Source: CAWATZ01 sp963784995
GTDB taxonomy: Bacteria; Planctomycetota; Planctomycetia; Gemmatales; Gemmataceae
NCBI GenBank assembly: GCA_963784995.1
Contig: CAWATZ010000002.1
Span: forward strand, 124,001-188,000
Length of the DNA stretch: 64,000 nt
Direction of reading: 5' to 3'
Shown here: positions 16,338-27,466 of the stretch, one piece after another
Numbering within the stretch: position 1 is the first letter of the stretch
How the letters are laid out: each line of letters begins with the position of its first letter
Notes under the pieces: generated by a model
The model's database searches: none
Told to the model about the DNA's origin: nothing
What the model saw: only the letters and a program-made list of their open reading frames with translations
Translations under genes and position numbers: made by a program

Positions 16338-17649
16338 CACGCCCCGCAACCGGAAACCGACTGCTCGCACCCGCAAGGCCCAGCCCAATTCCCGGAAAAC
16401 CGCCGCGGGTAAGACCCCGACCCCTGCCGAGGTCGTCACCCCGGATGAGGAGCGATTTCGCCTGTTGCTGGACCTGGCCGACGACGCCTTCATCGTCCGC
16501 GACGCGGAGGATCGGGTCGTCTTCTGGAACCAGGGAGCCGAGCGGCTCTACGGCTGGAAAAAAGAGCAGGTGCTGGGCAAGGTGATCCATCCGCTGCTGC
16601 AAACGGTCTTTCCCAGGCCGTATTCCGAGGTTCGCGAGCAGTTCCTGCGCGAGGGCCGCTGGCAAGGCGAGCTGATCCACACCTGCGCCGATGGCCACCA
16701 CGTACCCGTGGCCAGCCGCTGGACCCTCCAGCGCGATGAGTCCGGTCGAGCGGGCGCCTATCTGGAAATCAATACCGACGTCAGCATGCGTAAGCAGCGG
16801 GCCGAGGAACGGACCAACTTCCTCAACAACGTCCGCGAAACCACCGCACGGGTCTCTTCGATCAGCTCAGAGATCCTGGCGGCGACGCAGCAGCAGGCTG
16901 CCGGGGCCCAGGAACAGGCCGCGGCCGTGTCGCAGACCGTGGCCACGGTCAATGAAGTGACGCAAACGGCCGAGCAGGCGGCGCAGCGGGCCCGGGCGGT
17001 GGGCGAGTCGGCCCAGCGCAACCTGGAAGTCGGCAAGGCCGGGCGCAAGGCCATCGAGGACTCGCTGGCGGCCAAGCGCCGGGCCCAGGAACAGGTCGAG
17101 TCCACGGCCGAGAACATCCTGGCCTTGGCCGAACAGGCCCAGGCCATCGGCGAGATCATCGCCACGGTCAACGACATCGCCGAGCAGACCAACTTGCTGG
17201 CCCTCAACGCCGCCATCGAGGCCTCCCGCGCCGGCGAGTATGGCCGGGGCTTCTCCGTCGTTGCCGCCGAGGTCAAGGTGCTGGCCGACCAGTCCAAGAA
17301 AGCGACCGTGCAGGTCCGGCAAATCCTCGGCGAGATCCAGAAGGCGACCAGCAAGGCGGTCCTCTCCACCGAGGAGGTGACCAAGGGCGTGGCCACCGCC
17401 ATGAAGCTCGGGACGCAGGCGGGCGAGACGCTGACTGTGCTGACCGATTCCCTGGTGCAAACGGTGCAGCTGACGTCGCAGATCACCGCCTCGGCGGGGC
17501 AGCAGGCCACCGGCATGGCCCAGATCAACCAGGCGATGAAGAACATCGACCAGGTGACCAAGCAAAACCTGGCCTCGACCCGGCAATCGGAGCAGGCGGC
17601 CCAGAACCTGAATGAACTGGGCACGCAGCTGTCGAAGCTGCTGAAGTGA
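16327..17649 (+). CDS. Soluble PAS-containing methyl-accepting chemotaxis protein
   Basis: A 440-residue receptor without any membrane segment. Residues 1-40 are a basic, low-complexity tail; residues 45-155 are a PAS domain (DAFIVRDAEDRVVFWNQGAERLYGW, split here for length as one fold) followed by a PAC-like end; residues 160-440 are the signalling coiled coil with the hairpin tip IAEQTNLLALNAAIEASRAGE that binds CheA/CheW. ATG at 16327 is chosen because AGAGGG lies 7 nt upstream; MSQREN at 16306 is a possible earlier start. Unlike WspA it would sense an internal cue, perhaps redox or a ligand, through the PAS domain. Confidence 0.92.
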   Translation: MATDTPRNRKPTARTRKAQPNSRKTAAGKTPTPAEVVTPDEERFRLLLDLADDAFIVRDAEDRVVFWNQGAERLYGWKKEQVLGKVIHPLLQTVFPRPYSEVREQFLREGRWQGELIHTCADGHHVPVASRWTLQRDESGRAGAYLEINTDVSMRKQRAEERTNFLNNVRETTARVSSISSEILAATQQQAAGAQEQAAAVSQTVATVNEVTQTAEQAAQRARAVGESAQRNLEVGKAGRKAIEDSLAAKRRAQEQVESTAENILALAEQAQAIGEIIATVNDIAEQTNLLALNAAIEASRAGEYGRGFSVVAAEVKVLADQSKKATVQVRQILGEIQKATSKAVLSTEEVTKGVATAMKLGTQAGETLTVLTDSLVQTVQLTSQITASAGQQATGMAQINQAMKNIDQVTKQNLASTRQSEQAAQNLNELGTQLSKLLK

Positions 17650-17653
17650 TGGA

Positions 17654-17701
17654 TTTATCGTTTCGCGCTCGCCGGCTGCCCACCGAGCGCGAAACGATAA
17701 A
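17654..17701. repeat. Palindromic repeat, 18-nt arms
   Basis: TTTATCGTTTCGCGCTCG at 17654-17671 pairs perfectly with 17684-17701 across a 12-nt loop, between the receptor gene and cheA. No T-run follows, so transcription could continue. Confidence 0.85.
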
Positions 17702-17730
17702 TCAGGCGGCCCCAAGCACGAATTACGAAC

Positions 17731-20058
17731 ATGGACAAAGAACAGCTCGTCAAACGGCTCATGCCCACCTTTCTGGAGGAGCTGGAGGAGTACGTCCAGG
17801 CGCTCAACCGCGACCTGCTGGCCCTCAAGAAAGACCCGGAAGCATCCGACCGCGCCGAACGTTTCCGCAACCTGCTCCGCACGACCCACAGCCTCAAGGG
17901 GGCGGCCCGGTCCGTCAGCGTGAGCGTGCTGCAAGAGGTCTGCCATCATCTGGAGGAGATCCTGGAGAGAGTGCGCGACGGCGTCCGGCCCTTGAATTCC
18001 GACCTGTTCGCCCTGCTGTTCACCGCCATCGACGCCATCGAGGAAGCGGGCATGCGGCTGCGCGAGGAGAAAGACCTGGCCGGCTCGCCGTTGGCCGCGT
18101 TGGTCCCCCGGCTCACGGCTTCTGCCGGCGGCCAGGTTCGACCTGCAAACCTCCCATCCCCGGCTCCGGCGGTGGCGGAGCCAACCCCGCCGCCGATCCA
18201 GGAACGTGCTCCAGTCAGCCCGGTAGAACCCGCGAGTGAAACGCGAGCCGGCACCGTGCGCGTGGCGGCCGAGAAGCTGGACAGTCTGCTGGCGCGCAGT
18301 GGCGAGCTGCTGATCGCCCGGCGGCGGCTGCAATCGCGGATCGAGGAACTGCTGACGCTGTGGGAAGCGGTCGGCCGCTGGCGGGACGAATGGCAGCGCG
18401 TGGAGAAACCGCTCGGCCAGCTCCTCAGCGAGGAACGTCTCACCGGCACCAACGGCTTCTCGGGGAACGGGACCGGCACAGCCCGCTTGCTGCCCAGGCG
18501 AATCGCCTTCGCGGTGAATGGCGTCGCCGGCCGGCTGCGGCAGCTGGAGAAGGAGCTGGACCGGCTGACGCGCACCCTGGCCGGGGACGGCCGGATGCTG
18601 GACCAGGCCGCCGGGGCCGTGGACGACGAGGTCCGCCAGGTGCGCATGCTGCCCTTTTCCGAGGCCTGTCAGGGGCTGGAGCGAACGGTGTACGACCTGG
18701 CCCAGGCAGGGGGCAAGGAGGTGGACCTGGTTGCGGTTGGCGGCGGCGTCGAACTGGATCGCTCGGTGCTGGAGGGACTGAAAGATCCGCTGCGCCACCT
18801 GGTCCGCAACGCGGTCGATCACGGCACGGAGCCGGCGGAGGAGCGCCGCCGGGCGGGCAAGCCGGTCCGGGGCCGGGTCACGGTGGCGGCGGTGCTGCGC
18901 GGCTCCCAGGTCGAGGTGAGCGTGTCTGACGATGGCCGGGGGCTCGACCTGGAGGCGCTGCGGCAGCAGGTACGCAAGCGGAAACTCCCCGAGCCGGCCG
19001 ACGACCGGGAACTGGCCCGGCTGATCTTCCTGCCGGGCATGTCCACGGCCCCGCTGATCACCGACGTGTCCGGTCGCGGCGTCGGCCTGGACGTGGTCAA
19101 GAGCCGGGTCGAAGCCCTGCACGGCACGGTCGATCTGAGCTTCACGCCGGGGCAGGGGACACGCTTTACCCTGGCCGTGCCGCTGACGCTCACCATGCTG
19201 CGGGCGCTGCTGGTCGGCGCCGGGGGACAGACCTTTGCCTTTGTCGGCACCAACATCCAGAAGCTGCTGCGCTTCGATCCGCGCGAGTTCCGCCTGGTGC
19301 AGGGACGCGAGATGCTGCCGCTGGACGGAGCGCTGCTGCCCGTGGCCTCGCTGGCGGCGACGCTGGCGCTGCCAACCGGCAGTCCGGAAAATCACGGGGG
19401 ACGCAAACCGATCCTGGTCGTCAACGCCGGGGACCGGCGCATGGCCTTCCTGGTGGACGAACTGCTGGCCGAGCAGGAGATCGTGGTCAAGAACCTGGGG
19501 GCGCGCATCCGCCGGCTGCCGCACGTGGCCGGGGCGACGATCCTTCCCTCCGGGCGGATCGCCCTGGTGCTGAACGCCGCCAACCTGGTGCGCGGCGCCC
19601 TGGCCCAGCGTCCGGATCGGCTGCTCTCGGCCCCGGTGGCGGGGCCCCGAGCGCAGGCCGGCCTGCCGGCCGGAGCGCACGCAGGCGTGCGGGTGCGCAA
19701 GCGGCTCTTGCTGGCCGAGGATTCGGTCACCACGCGCACCCTGGAAAAGAGTATCCTGGAAGCAGCCGGTTACGAGGTGCTGGCGGCGGTCGATGGGGAC
19801 GAGGCGTGGCGCTTGCTGCAGGAACACGGAGCGGACCTGGTCGTCAGCGACGTGGAAATGCCGCACGTGGACGGCTTCGCCTTGACCGAGGCGGTGCGCG
19901 GCTCCAAGCGTTTCGCCAACTTGCCCGTGGTGCTGGTCACCGCCCGCGAGAGCGAGGCGGACCGGGCCGAGGGCATCAAGGTCGGGGCCAACGCGTACCT
20001 GCTCAAGAGCGCCTTCGACCAGCGGAACCTGCTGGAAACGATCGCCCAGTTGCTGTAG
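17731..20058 (+). CDS. cheA: CheA histidine kinase fused to a receiver domain
   Basis: A 775-residue hybrid kinase with an HPt domain (phospho-accepting His53 in TTHSLKGAARS), a proline-rich linker (residues 135-170), a dimerisation region, a HATPase domain (HLVRNAVDHGTE, SDDGRGLD, GRGVGLDVVKSRV), a CheW-like domain (about 490-620) and a C-terminal receiver (LLLAEDSVTTRTLEKS, acceptor Asp in VVSDVEMP, lysine in YLLKSAFD). This is the WspE/FrzE-type layout in which CheA carries its own response regulator. It receives input from the PAS receptor via the two CheW proteins and could phosphorylate its own receiver, CheB and the downstream hybrid kinase. Confidence 0.95.
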   Translation: MDKEQLVKRLMPTFLEELEEYVQALNRDLLALKKDPEASDRAERFRNLLRTTHSLKGAARSVSVSVLQEVCHHLEEILERVRDGVRPLNSDLFALLFTAIDAIEEAGMRLREEKDLAGSPLAALVPRLTASAGGQVRPANLPSPAPAVAEPTPPPIQERAPVSPVEPASETRAGTVRVAAEKLDSLLARSGELLIARRRLQSRIEELLTLWEAVGRWRDEWQRVEKPLGQLLSEERLTGTNGFSGNGTGTARLLPRRIAFAVNGVAGRLRQLEKELDRLTRTLAGDGRMLDQAAGAVDDEVRQVRMLPFSEACQGLERTVYDLAQAGGKEVDLVAVGGGVELDRSVLEGLKDPLRHLVRNAVDHGTEPAEERRRAGKPVRGRVTVAAVLRGSQVEVSVSDDGRGLDLEALRQQVRKRKLPEPADDRELARLIFLPGMSTAPLITDVSGRGVGLDVVKSRVEALHGTVDLSFTPGQGTRFTLAVPLTLTMLRALLVGAGGQTFAFVGTNIQKLLRFDPREFRLVQGREMLPLDGALLPVASLAATLALPTGSPENHGGRKPILVVNAGDRRMAFLVDELLAEQEIVVKNLGARIRRLPHVAGATILPSGRIALVLNAANLVRGALAQRPDRLLSAPVAGPRAQAGLPAGAHAGVRVRKRLLLAEDSVTTRTLEKSILEAAGYEVLAAVDGDEAWRLLQEHGADLVVSDVEMPHVDGFALTEAVRGSKRFANLPVVLVTARESEADRAEGIKVGANAYLLKSAFDQRNLLETIAQLL

Positions 20059-20073
20059 AGGCTGGAACTTTTT

Positions 20074-20143
20074 GGCGAGCGGCGCGGCGTAAGCCCGCCG
20101 GTTTTGCGGGTCGTACCGGCGGGCTGACGCCGCGCCGCTCGCC
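20074..20143. repeat. Palindromic repeat between cheA and cheB
   Basis: Arms 20074-20102 and 20115-20143 pair with one mismatch. Same family as 4159-4240 and 21197-21296 (core GGCGAGCGGCGCGGCGTAAG). Confidence 0.9.
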
Positions 20144-20171
20144 TTTTTGTGAGTGGGTCGCAGGAGCCACC

Positions 20172-21190
20172 ATGATCCGTGTGCTGATCGCCGAGGATTC
20201 TCTGACCACCCGGATGCTGCTCTGCGAGATCCTTTCCAGCGATCCCGAGATCCACGTCGTTGGGCAGGCGTGCAATGGCGTCGAAGCCGTGGCCCAGACG
20301 CGAAACCTGGCACCGGACCTGGTGACCATGGACATTCACATGCCGCTGATGGACGGCCTGGAAGCCACCAAGGAGATCATGGTCACCGCGCCGACGCCGA
20401 TCGTGATTATCACCGGCAGCAGCGGTGCGCAGGACCTGCAAGGATCAATGCACGCGCTGCGCGCCGGTGCCCTGGAGGTGGTCGCCAAGCCGCCCGGCCC
20501 CGAGTCGCCCGCCTTCGAGGAAGCGGCCCTCCGCCTGATCACGACCATCAAGGCGATGTCCCAGGTCAAGGTGGTGCGCCACTGGCGGCCCGCGCCTTCG
20601 GCTCCGGCCCCCAGGCCAGCCGGCAGCAAGGGCGCGCCGACTCGTGGCCATCGTGACCTCGACCGGAGGTCCGGCTGCGCTGTATCAGCTGCTCAAGGGG
20701 TTGCCTGGCGATTTCCCAGCCGCCCTGCTGGTGGTGCAGCACATCACTCCGGGCTTCGCGCCGGGCCTGGTTTCCTGGTTGAATGGCGCCAGCGACCTGC
20801 ACGTCAAACTGGCGGAGCAGGGGGAGTTCCTTCAGCCGCACACGGTTTACCTGGCCCCGGATCAGTGTCACCTGGGCGTCACCGCGGCGCGGACGGTGCT
20901 GCTGTCGGACGCTCCTCCCGGTGGCGGGTTTTCGTCCCTCGGGGACGTTTCTGTTCGAGTCGGCGGCCCGGGCGTGCGGAGCCGCGACCGTGGCGGTGGT
21001 CCTCACCGGCATGGGAGAGGACGGCGTCGCGGGACTGCGCGCGGTGCAGAAGGCGGGCGGGCGGATCCTCGCCCAGGATCAGAAGAGCTGCGTGGTGTTT
21101 GGCATGCCAGGTGCCGCGATTGCCAATGGGCTTGCCGATCAGGTTCTGCCCCTGGACGCCATCGCCGGGCGGCTGGTTGAGTTGGTTTGA
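20172..21190 (+). pseudogene. cheB: CheB methylesterase with two frameshifts
   Basis: Three successive frames together make a full-length CheB. The first (from 20172) holds the receiver domain, with IAEDSLTTRMLL and the acceptor Asp in LVTMDIHMP. Near 20637 the reading must shift to reach VTSTGGPAALYQLL, with the catalytic Ser, and VVQHITPGFAPG with the catalytic His. Near 20929-20932, in a run of four T, it must shift again to reach FRPSGTFLFESAARACG and TGMGEDGV with the catalytic Asp. All active-site residues survive, so this may be two sequencing errors in an intact gene or a recently dead one. It would demethylate the PAS receptor. Palindromes of one family flank it on both sides. Confidence 0.85.
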
Positions 21191-21196
21191 CTTTCT

Positions 21197-21296
21197 CCCC
21201 ACTCCCGCAGGCGAGCGGCGCGGCGTAAGCCCGCCGGTACGGGCGCCTCGCAGTACCGGCGGGCTGACGCCGCGCCGCTCGCCTGCGGGAGTGGGG
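21197..21296. repeat. Palindromic repeat, 44-nt arms
   Basis: Left arm 21197-21240 and right arm 21253-21296 pair with one mismatch. It shares its core with 4159-4240 and 20074-20143 but has longer outer arms (CCCCACTCCCGCAGGCGAGC). It starts 6 nt after the cheB stop. Confidence 0.92.
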
Positions 21297-21322
21297 AGGA
21301 GAATGAATGGGGAGACGCTCCA

Positions 21323-23911
<2,589 letters not shown>

Positions 23912-23983
23912 ACGTGCTGGCCGCTTCTCAACTCCCGCGCTGACGCCTCATACAATGCGTGCAAGAACCAAGGAGAGAAAGTC

Positions 23984-25726
23984 ATGCGCGGCCTGCTGAC
24001 AATCTTGCTGGGACTTGTGATTCCCATTCCGTCCTCCGTTCGTGCCGGCGAGGAGATCTTCGCCTCCGGTGCCAAACTCAAGGTGGAGGCCGAGGGCGTC
24101 GGCGGCGAGGGCCCGGCCTGGGACCCGAAACTCGGCGTGCTGATGAGCGGCAAGGGCCAGATCAACCAGTTCGACCGCGACGGCAAGTCGCGGGTCTTCC
24201 GCGAGAAAGCGGGCACCAACGGCTTGCTCTTCGACGCCCAGGGCCGGCTGCTGGCCTGTGAGCCGGACCTGCGCCGCGTCACCCGCATGGACCGGGACGG
24301 CAAGGTCACCGTCCTGACCGAGAAGTACGAAGGCAAACGCTTCAACCAACCCAACGATTTGACAGTCGATTCGCAGGGGCGCATCTATTTCTCCGATCCC
24401 TGCTACGGCCCCCGCGACAAGCTGGAGATCCGCGACGACAAGGGCCGCACCGTCGAGGGCGTCTATCGCATCGATCCGGATGGCAAGGTGACGCGGGTCA
24501 TCGGCCGCGAAGTGGAGCGTGCCAACGGGGTGCTGGTGTCGGCCGACAATCGGTATCTGTTCGTGGCGGACAATAACAACAACACTCGCAACGGCGCCCG
24601 CAAGCTCTGGCGGTTCGATCTGCGCAAGGACGGCACGGTCGATGCAGAGAGCCGGAAATTGCTCTACGACTGGGGACAGGGCCGGGGGCCCGACGGGGTC
24701 AAGCAGGACCAGAAGGGCCGGCTCTACGTCGCCGGCGGGCTCAACAAACCGAACCCGCCTTTCGAGCCGGACAAGGACAAGAAAGGCGGCATCTACGTTC
24801 TGAGTCCGGAGGGCAAGCTCCTCGCCTTCCTGCCGGTGCCGCGCGACGAGGTCACCAACTGCGCTTTCGGCGGCGATGATCTGAAGACGCTGTACGTCAC
24901 CGCGGGCGGCACGCTCTGCAGTATCCGGACAACGACACCGGGGCGAGTTGTCTGGCCGAGGGCGAAAGGAGGGCCTGCCAACGCCCGCTGTGTGTGTGGC
25001 TTTGCAAGACAAATGCCGACTGCAATTCTATTCGCCCGTCTGCAAGGCAATTCGTTCTGCCTGGTCAGCCCCGGCGTAAGCCGTCCGAGTTGTCGAGCCC
25101 TGTTCCTCACGGCAGGCGCCTTCGTCGGCAGTCACTCGGTCCTTCTGCCGCTGCGCTATCCGCTGGCGTGCTGCTGCCAGCAAGACCGTTCGCGCCCAGG
25201 TTGCCTTGTCTTCGTCGGCCAGGCGTGCCGCTTCCTCGATCAGGGCACGCTGCTTGGCCGCCAGCGGCACGCGCAGATGATACGCTTTGCGGTCTTCCGG
25301 GTTCTTCGCGGGTCTGGCCATGCCGGTTCTCTTCGTCCAGCCACTGTCCGTGGGTTGCTACCAACCTGCACTGGCCGCACGCACGCGCATCACCTTTGCC
25401 AACGGTGCCTGGCTCGTCCCCGCGCAGAGCAGCAGCGCCACCTGCCCGGATCGGCTAATTGTCACCCTACCATTTGCAGCGGGCCAATCTGCCGGCCTTT
25501 GATTCGCAGATCATGTTCACGACTCCCCGGTTATGGACCAACACGTCGCGTCGCTTTGACTTCCGCGATTCGATCGATCTCGTCTGCCGTCGGGCAACCG
25601 AGTTTCACCCGGTCCTCCAGGTACTTGAACCAGGCTGTGGGCCGGTCATACAGGAGTTCATTCAGTTCCTTGCCGACCACCAGCAACTTGATCGCGTCCT
25701 TGTCCGGCGCGTCCAGGACCGACTGA
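23984..25726 (+). CDS. Secreted SMP-30/gluconolactonase-like protein with run-on tail
   Basis: ATG at 23984 with AAGGAG 9 nt upstream; signal peptide MRGLLTILLGLVIPIPSSVRA. Residues 30-325 form an SMP-30/gluconolactonase beta-propeller: NGLLFDAQGRLLACEP, NQPNDLTVDSQGRIYFSDPCY, ERANGVLVSADNRYLFVADN, KGRLYVAGGLN and DDLKTLYVTAGGTL. Family similarity ends near 24967 (RVVWPRAK), where such proteins normally stop; the frame here stays open for a further 250 codons. That tail lies antisense to a clear minus-strand gene and is not protein-like, so the natural stop and 3' end seem to have been lost at the border of the accessory island. The hydrolase part looks intact. Confidence 0.75.
   Translation: MRGLLTILLGLVIPIPSSVRAGEEIFASGAKLKVEAEGVGGEGPAWDPKLGVLMSGKGQINQFDRDGKSRVFREKAGTNGLLFDAQGRLLACEPDLRRVTRMDRDGKVTVLTEKYEGKRFNQPNDLTVDSQGRIYFSDPCYGPRDKLEIRDDKGRTVEGVYRIDPDGKVTRVIGREVERANGVLVSADNRYLFVADNNNNTRNGARKLWRFDLRKDGTVDAESRKLLYDWGQGRGPDGVKQDQKGRLYVAGGLNKPNPPFEPDKDKKGGIYVLSPEGKLLAFLPVPRDEVTNCAFGGDDLKTLYVTAGGTLCSIRTTTPGRVVWPRAKGGPANARCVCGFARQMPTAILFARLQGNSFCLVSPGVSRPSCRALFLTAGAFVGSHSVLLPLRYPLACCCQQDRSRPGCLVFVGQACRFLDQGTLLGRQRHAQMIRFAVFRVLRGSGHAGSLRPATVRGLLPTCTGRTHAHHLCQRCLARPRAEQQRHLPGSANCHPTICSGPICRPLIRRSCSRLPGYGPTRRVALTSAIRSISSAVGQPSFTRSSRYLNQAVGRSYRSSFSSLPTTSNLIASLSGASRTD
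25028..25321 (-). CDS. Small helical protein, antitoxin-like
   Basis: A 97-residue charged protein starting MARPAKNPEDRKAYHLRVPL and continuing with an amphipathic helix (ALIEEAARLADEDKATWAR). The layout, a short beta-like strand followed by helices, resembles ribbon-helix-helix or DUF1778-type antitoxins, but the assignment is uncertain. It has no obvious toxin partner next to it; the HEPN remnant lies 150 nt upstream. The last 35 residues look like unselected sequence. Confidence 0.55.
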   Translation of the reverse strand: MARPAKNPEDRKAYHLRVPLAAKQRALIEEAARLADEDKATWARTVLLAAARQRIAQRQKDRVTADEGACREEQGSTTRTAYAGADQAERIALQTGE

Positions 25727-25854
25727 AAAGCCACTTTCTTCCCGCTCAGGCTTTGCGGATACGCCATGAGCCAGAGGCGCAGGAGGTCGAGGAAGACGTT
25801 TTCAAAGATCGAAACAAACTGCTGAAACGTCGCTTCCGCGAATTGCTCCGCCAC
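25467..25854 (-). pseudogene. HEPN-like protein remnant
   Basis: The frame from 25854 gives FENVFLDLLRLWLMAYPQSL, GKELNELLYDRPTAWFKYLE and KLGCPTADEIDRIAEVKATRR, which I associate with a conserved HEPN-type family. It stops at 25531, yet a one-base shift at about 25549 continues with VLVHNRGVVNMICESKAGRL to 25467. The joined segment RRVLVHN contains the HEPN RNase-like R-x4-H motif. Both ends are missing compared with the family, so this is a fragment. It is bordered by the 9-bp sequence CCCTACCAT on each side (25465-25473 and 25886-25894). Confidence 0.6.
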
Positions 25855-25932
25855 GTACCCCCCGCGCTTTGGCTCTTCACCAATACCCTACCATCATTCC
25901 AACAACATCGGGCTTCCCACTGTGCCATTGCG

Positions 25933-26295
25933 CTATGGCCCTGCGACATCGGGCGGTCGAATGCGCACGCGGCCTGCTTCCACCGTGATGATGGCACCGC
26001 GGGTCAATTCGTCTCCATATTGCGCTAGCACCTGCTGGCACACGGCACCTTGCCGGCGAGCGGGGATGTTGACCTGGCGCAAGATGCCACAATGCGGCAA
26101 GCTCCGTCGGATGGCCAATTCGCCGAAGTCCTTGTCGAGCCTGATGAGCACGCGCTGCTCCCGGTGCGCCTGGGCCAGAATGTCCTCATCGCCCGGATCT
26201 TGCGCCAGGTCCCCGGTCCACAGCACGTCATGGCCAACGGCCTGAAGTTCAGCCTTGGCGCCACCCCAGACGCAGGTATCGAGCAATAGCTTCAT
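25933..26295 (-). CDS. DUF5615 PIN-like toxin
   Basis: A 120-residue protein starting MKLLLDTCVWGGAKAELQAVGHDVLW, the typical N-terminus of DUF5615 (Mut7-C/PIN-like) proteins, with acidic residues in GDEDILAQAHREQRVLIRLDKDFGEL (two motifs, given as one region). Such proteins are thought to be ribonuclease toxins. Its ATG overlaps the stop of the upstream DUF433 gene by 4 nt, so the two form a type II toxin-antitoxin operon. It is in one uninterrupted frame and may be active. Confidence 0.85.
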   Translation of the reverse strand: MKLLLDTCVWGGAKAELQAVGHDVLWTGDLAQDPGDEDILAQAHREQRVLIRLDKDFGELAIRRSLPHCGILRQVNIPARRQGAVCQQVLAQYGDELTRGAIITVEAGRVRIRPPDVAGP

Positions 26296-26543
26296 GCGGC
26301 GGACTCGATCTTGAAAGGCTCGATCCGTTCATGACCGACGAGACGACGCGCATAGACCAGGCACGCCTGGACATCTTCCTTTTCCAGCCAGGGGTAGCCC
26401 TGCAACAGGATCTCGGTCGTGTCTCCGGCAGCGAGCATCCCCAGCACGTGTTCGACCGCCAGCCGGCGACCGCGAATGATGGGCTTCCCGCCAAAGATGT
26501 TTGGATTCACCGTAATGCGTTCGAGCAACTTCTGTTCGTCCAT
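26292..26543 (-). CDS. DUF433 antitoxin
   Basis: An 83-residue protein with the DUF433 signature ERITVNPNIFGGKPIIRGRR near the N-terminus and VEHVLGMLAAGDTTEILLQG after it. DUF433 proteins hold a winged-helix DNA-binding fold and neutralise a following DUF5615 toxin; here the two genes overlap by 4 nt. It would also repress the operon. A region of about 200 nt upstream (26544-26743) holds no other gene and presumably the promoter. Confidence 0.87.
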   Translation of the reverse strand: MDEQKLLERITVNPNIFGGKPIIRGRRLAVEHVLGMLAAGDTTEILLQGYPWLEKEDVQACLVYARRLVGHERIEPFKIESAA

Positions 26544-26743
26544 TGTTGGTCCTCTGCCTGGTTTCCGGCGATCAATGTATCAGAATCCTGACCTTTTTTT
26601 CCGGCCAAGTACGCCGTCCCCGTTGATTTCGGGGGGGAATCCGCGACGGTCCAAAGCAATGAGCCGCGTCCCCTTTTTCGTCCGCCTGACGCAGAGCCTG
26701 TTGCACACGCATCGGCTGCGTTCCTTCTCGGGACGTCTGCTTG

Positions 26744-26962
26744 TCAGGCGTATAACAACCGCCCGCGCGGCACCGGAACAGGGCGATTCAATTCCTGCGC
26801 TCTCTCGATCCACTCCCGGATCACCACTTCGACGTTGCTGACCGCTTCCTGGTAAGTCGCCCCATCCGCGGCGCAGCCCGGCAACTCCGGAACCTCGGCA
26901 ATGAACGCCTGATCTTCCTTGCTCCAATACAGAATGATTTCGTATCTGATGTCAGCCACCAT
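26744..26962 (-). CDS. hicB: HicB-like antitoxin, short
   Basis: A 72-residue protein, MVADIRYEIILYWSKEDQAF then VPELPGCAADGATYQEAV, the partial RNase-H-like fold of HicB antitoxins. It lacks a C-terminal DNA-binding domain, as many short HicB proteins do. Its start lies 11 nt inside the end of the hicA-like gene upstream, so the order is toxin then antitoxin, usual for HicAB. Confidence 0.85.
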   Translation of the reverse strand: MVADIRYEIILYWSKEDQAFIAEVPELPGCAADGATYQEAVSNVEVVIREWIERAQELNRPVPVPRGRLLYA

Positions 26963-27284
26963 CGCCCTCCTCCGTTGGAACGGAATCCTCCCCCTCACTC
27001 GACTCCTCTTCCGTTGCAATTTCCTCTTCTTCGGCCGTCCCCGCAAGCCCGTACGAAGTAAGCACGCCACGAACCTGCTTGACCTGATACGGCTTCGCCT
27101 TGCCGTCGCGGGGCTGGAGATTGAGGATCTCGGCCACGCCATCGCGGGTAAATACGTGGTGATCGCCCCGGATACGCTCGGCGAAACCCAGGTGCCGCAG
27201 CAGGGTACGTAGGTCTCCGAAGCGGATGTTGGCGTCCGCAGTTCCCCGGAGGATCCTGTTCAGCAACTTGGCGATTTTACTCAC
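26952..27284 (-). CDS. hicA: HicA-like mRNA interferase
   Basis: A 110-residue protein from the GTG complementary to 27282-27284. The segment NIRFGDLRTLLRHLGFAERI followed by RGDHHVFTRDG carries the double-stranded-RNA-binding-like fold and the catalytic His of HicA toxins. The C-terminus is an acidic tail (EEEEIATEEESSEGEDS) not usual for the family. The longer frame upstream of the GTG is rich in unlikely residues. HicA cleaves mRNA and tmRNA and is blocked by HicB encoded just downstream. Confidence 0.83.
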   Translation of the reverse strand: MSKIAKLLNRILRGTADANIRFGDLRTLLRHLGFAERIRGDHHVFTRDGVAEILNLQPRDGKAKPYQVKQVRGVLTSYGLAGTAEEEEIATEEESSEGEDSVPTEEGDGG

Positions 27285-27403
27285 GACGCAGCTAACTCCC
27301 GCGGCTCCGGCTCCCGCAAGACCCCATGTCATTCTGAAGACACAACTCAGCAGCCCGCCCACGCGGGCCAGACGCTGTTGCGAGCGGAACAAAGGGACGG
27401 AAT

Positions 27404-27466
27404 AAAGGGACGCATCTCAAATCACACGAATCCCAAATTTGTATGATTTGAGATGCGTCCCCTTTT
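27404..27466. repeat. AT-rich palindromic repeat, copy 1 (GGGACGCATCTCAAATCA family)
   Basis: AAAGGGACGCATCTCAAATC pairs with GATTTGAGATGCGTCCCCTT across AT-rich sequence, with a few mismatches. Related copies are at 28988-29049 and 30113-30183, all inside the accessory island and much lower in GC than the other palindromes. Confidence 0.85.

Noticed and set aside
16867..20313. An 1148-codon minus-strand open frame over mcp and cheA
   Set aside because: It lies opposite two well-supported genes and has no recognisable domain. The same applies to the long antisense frames at 2119-3540, 8343-10784 and 57822-60194.
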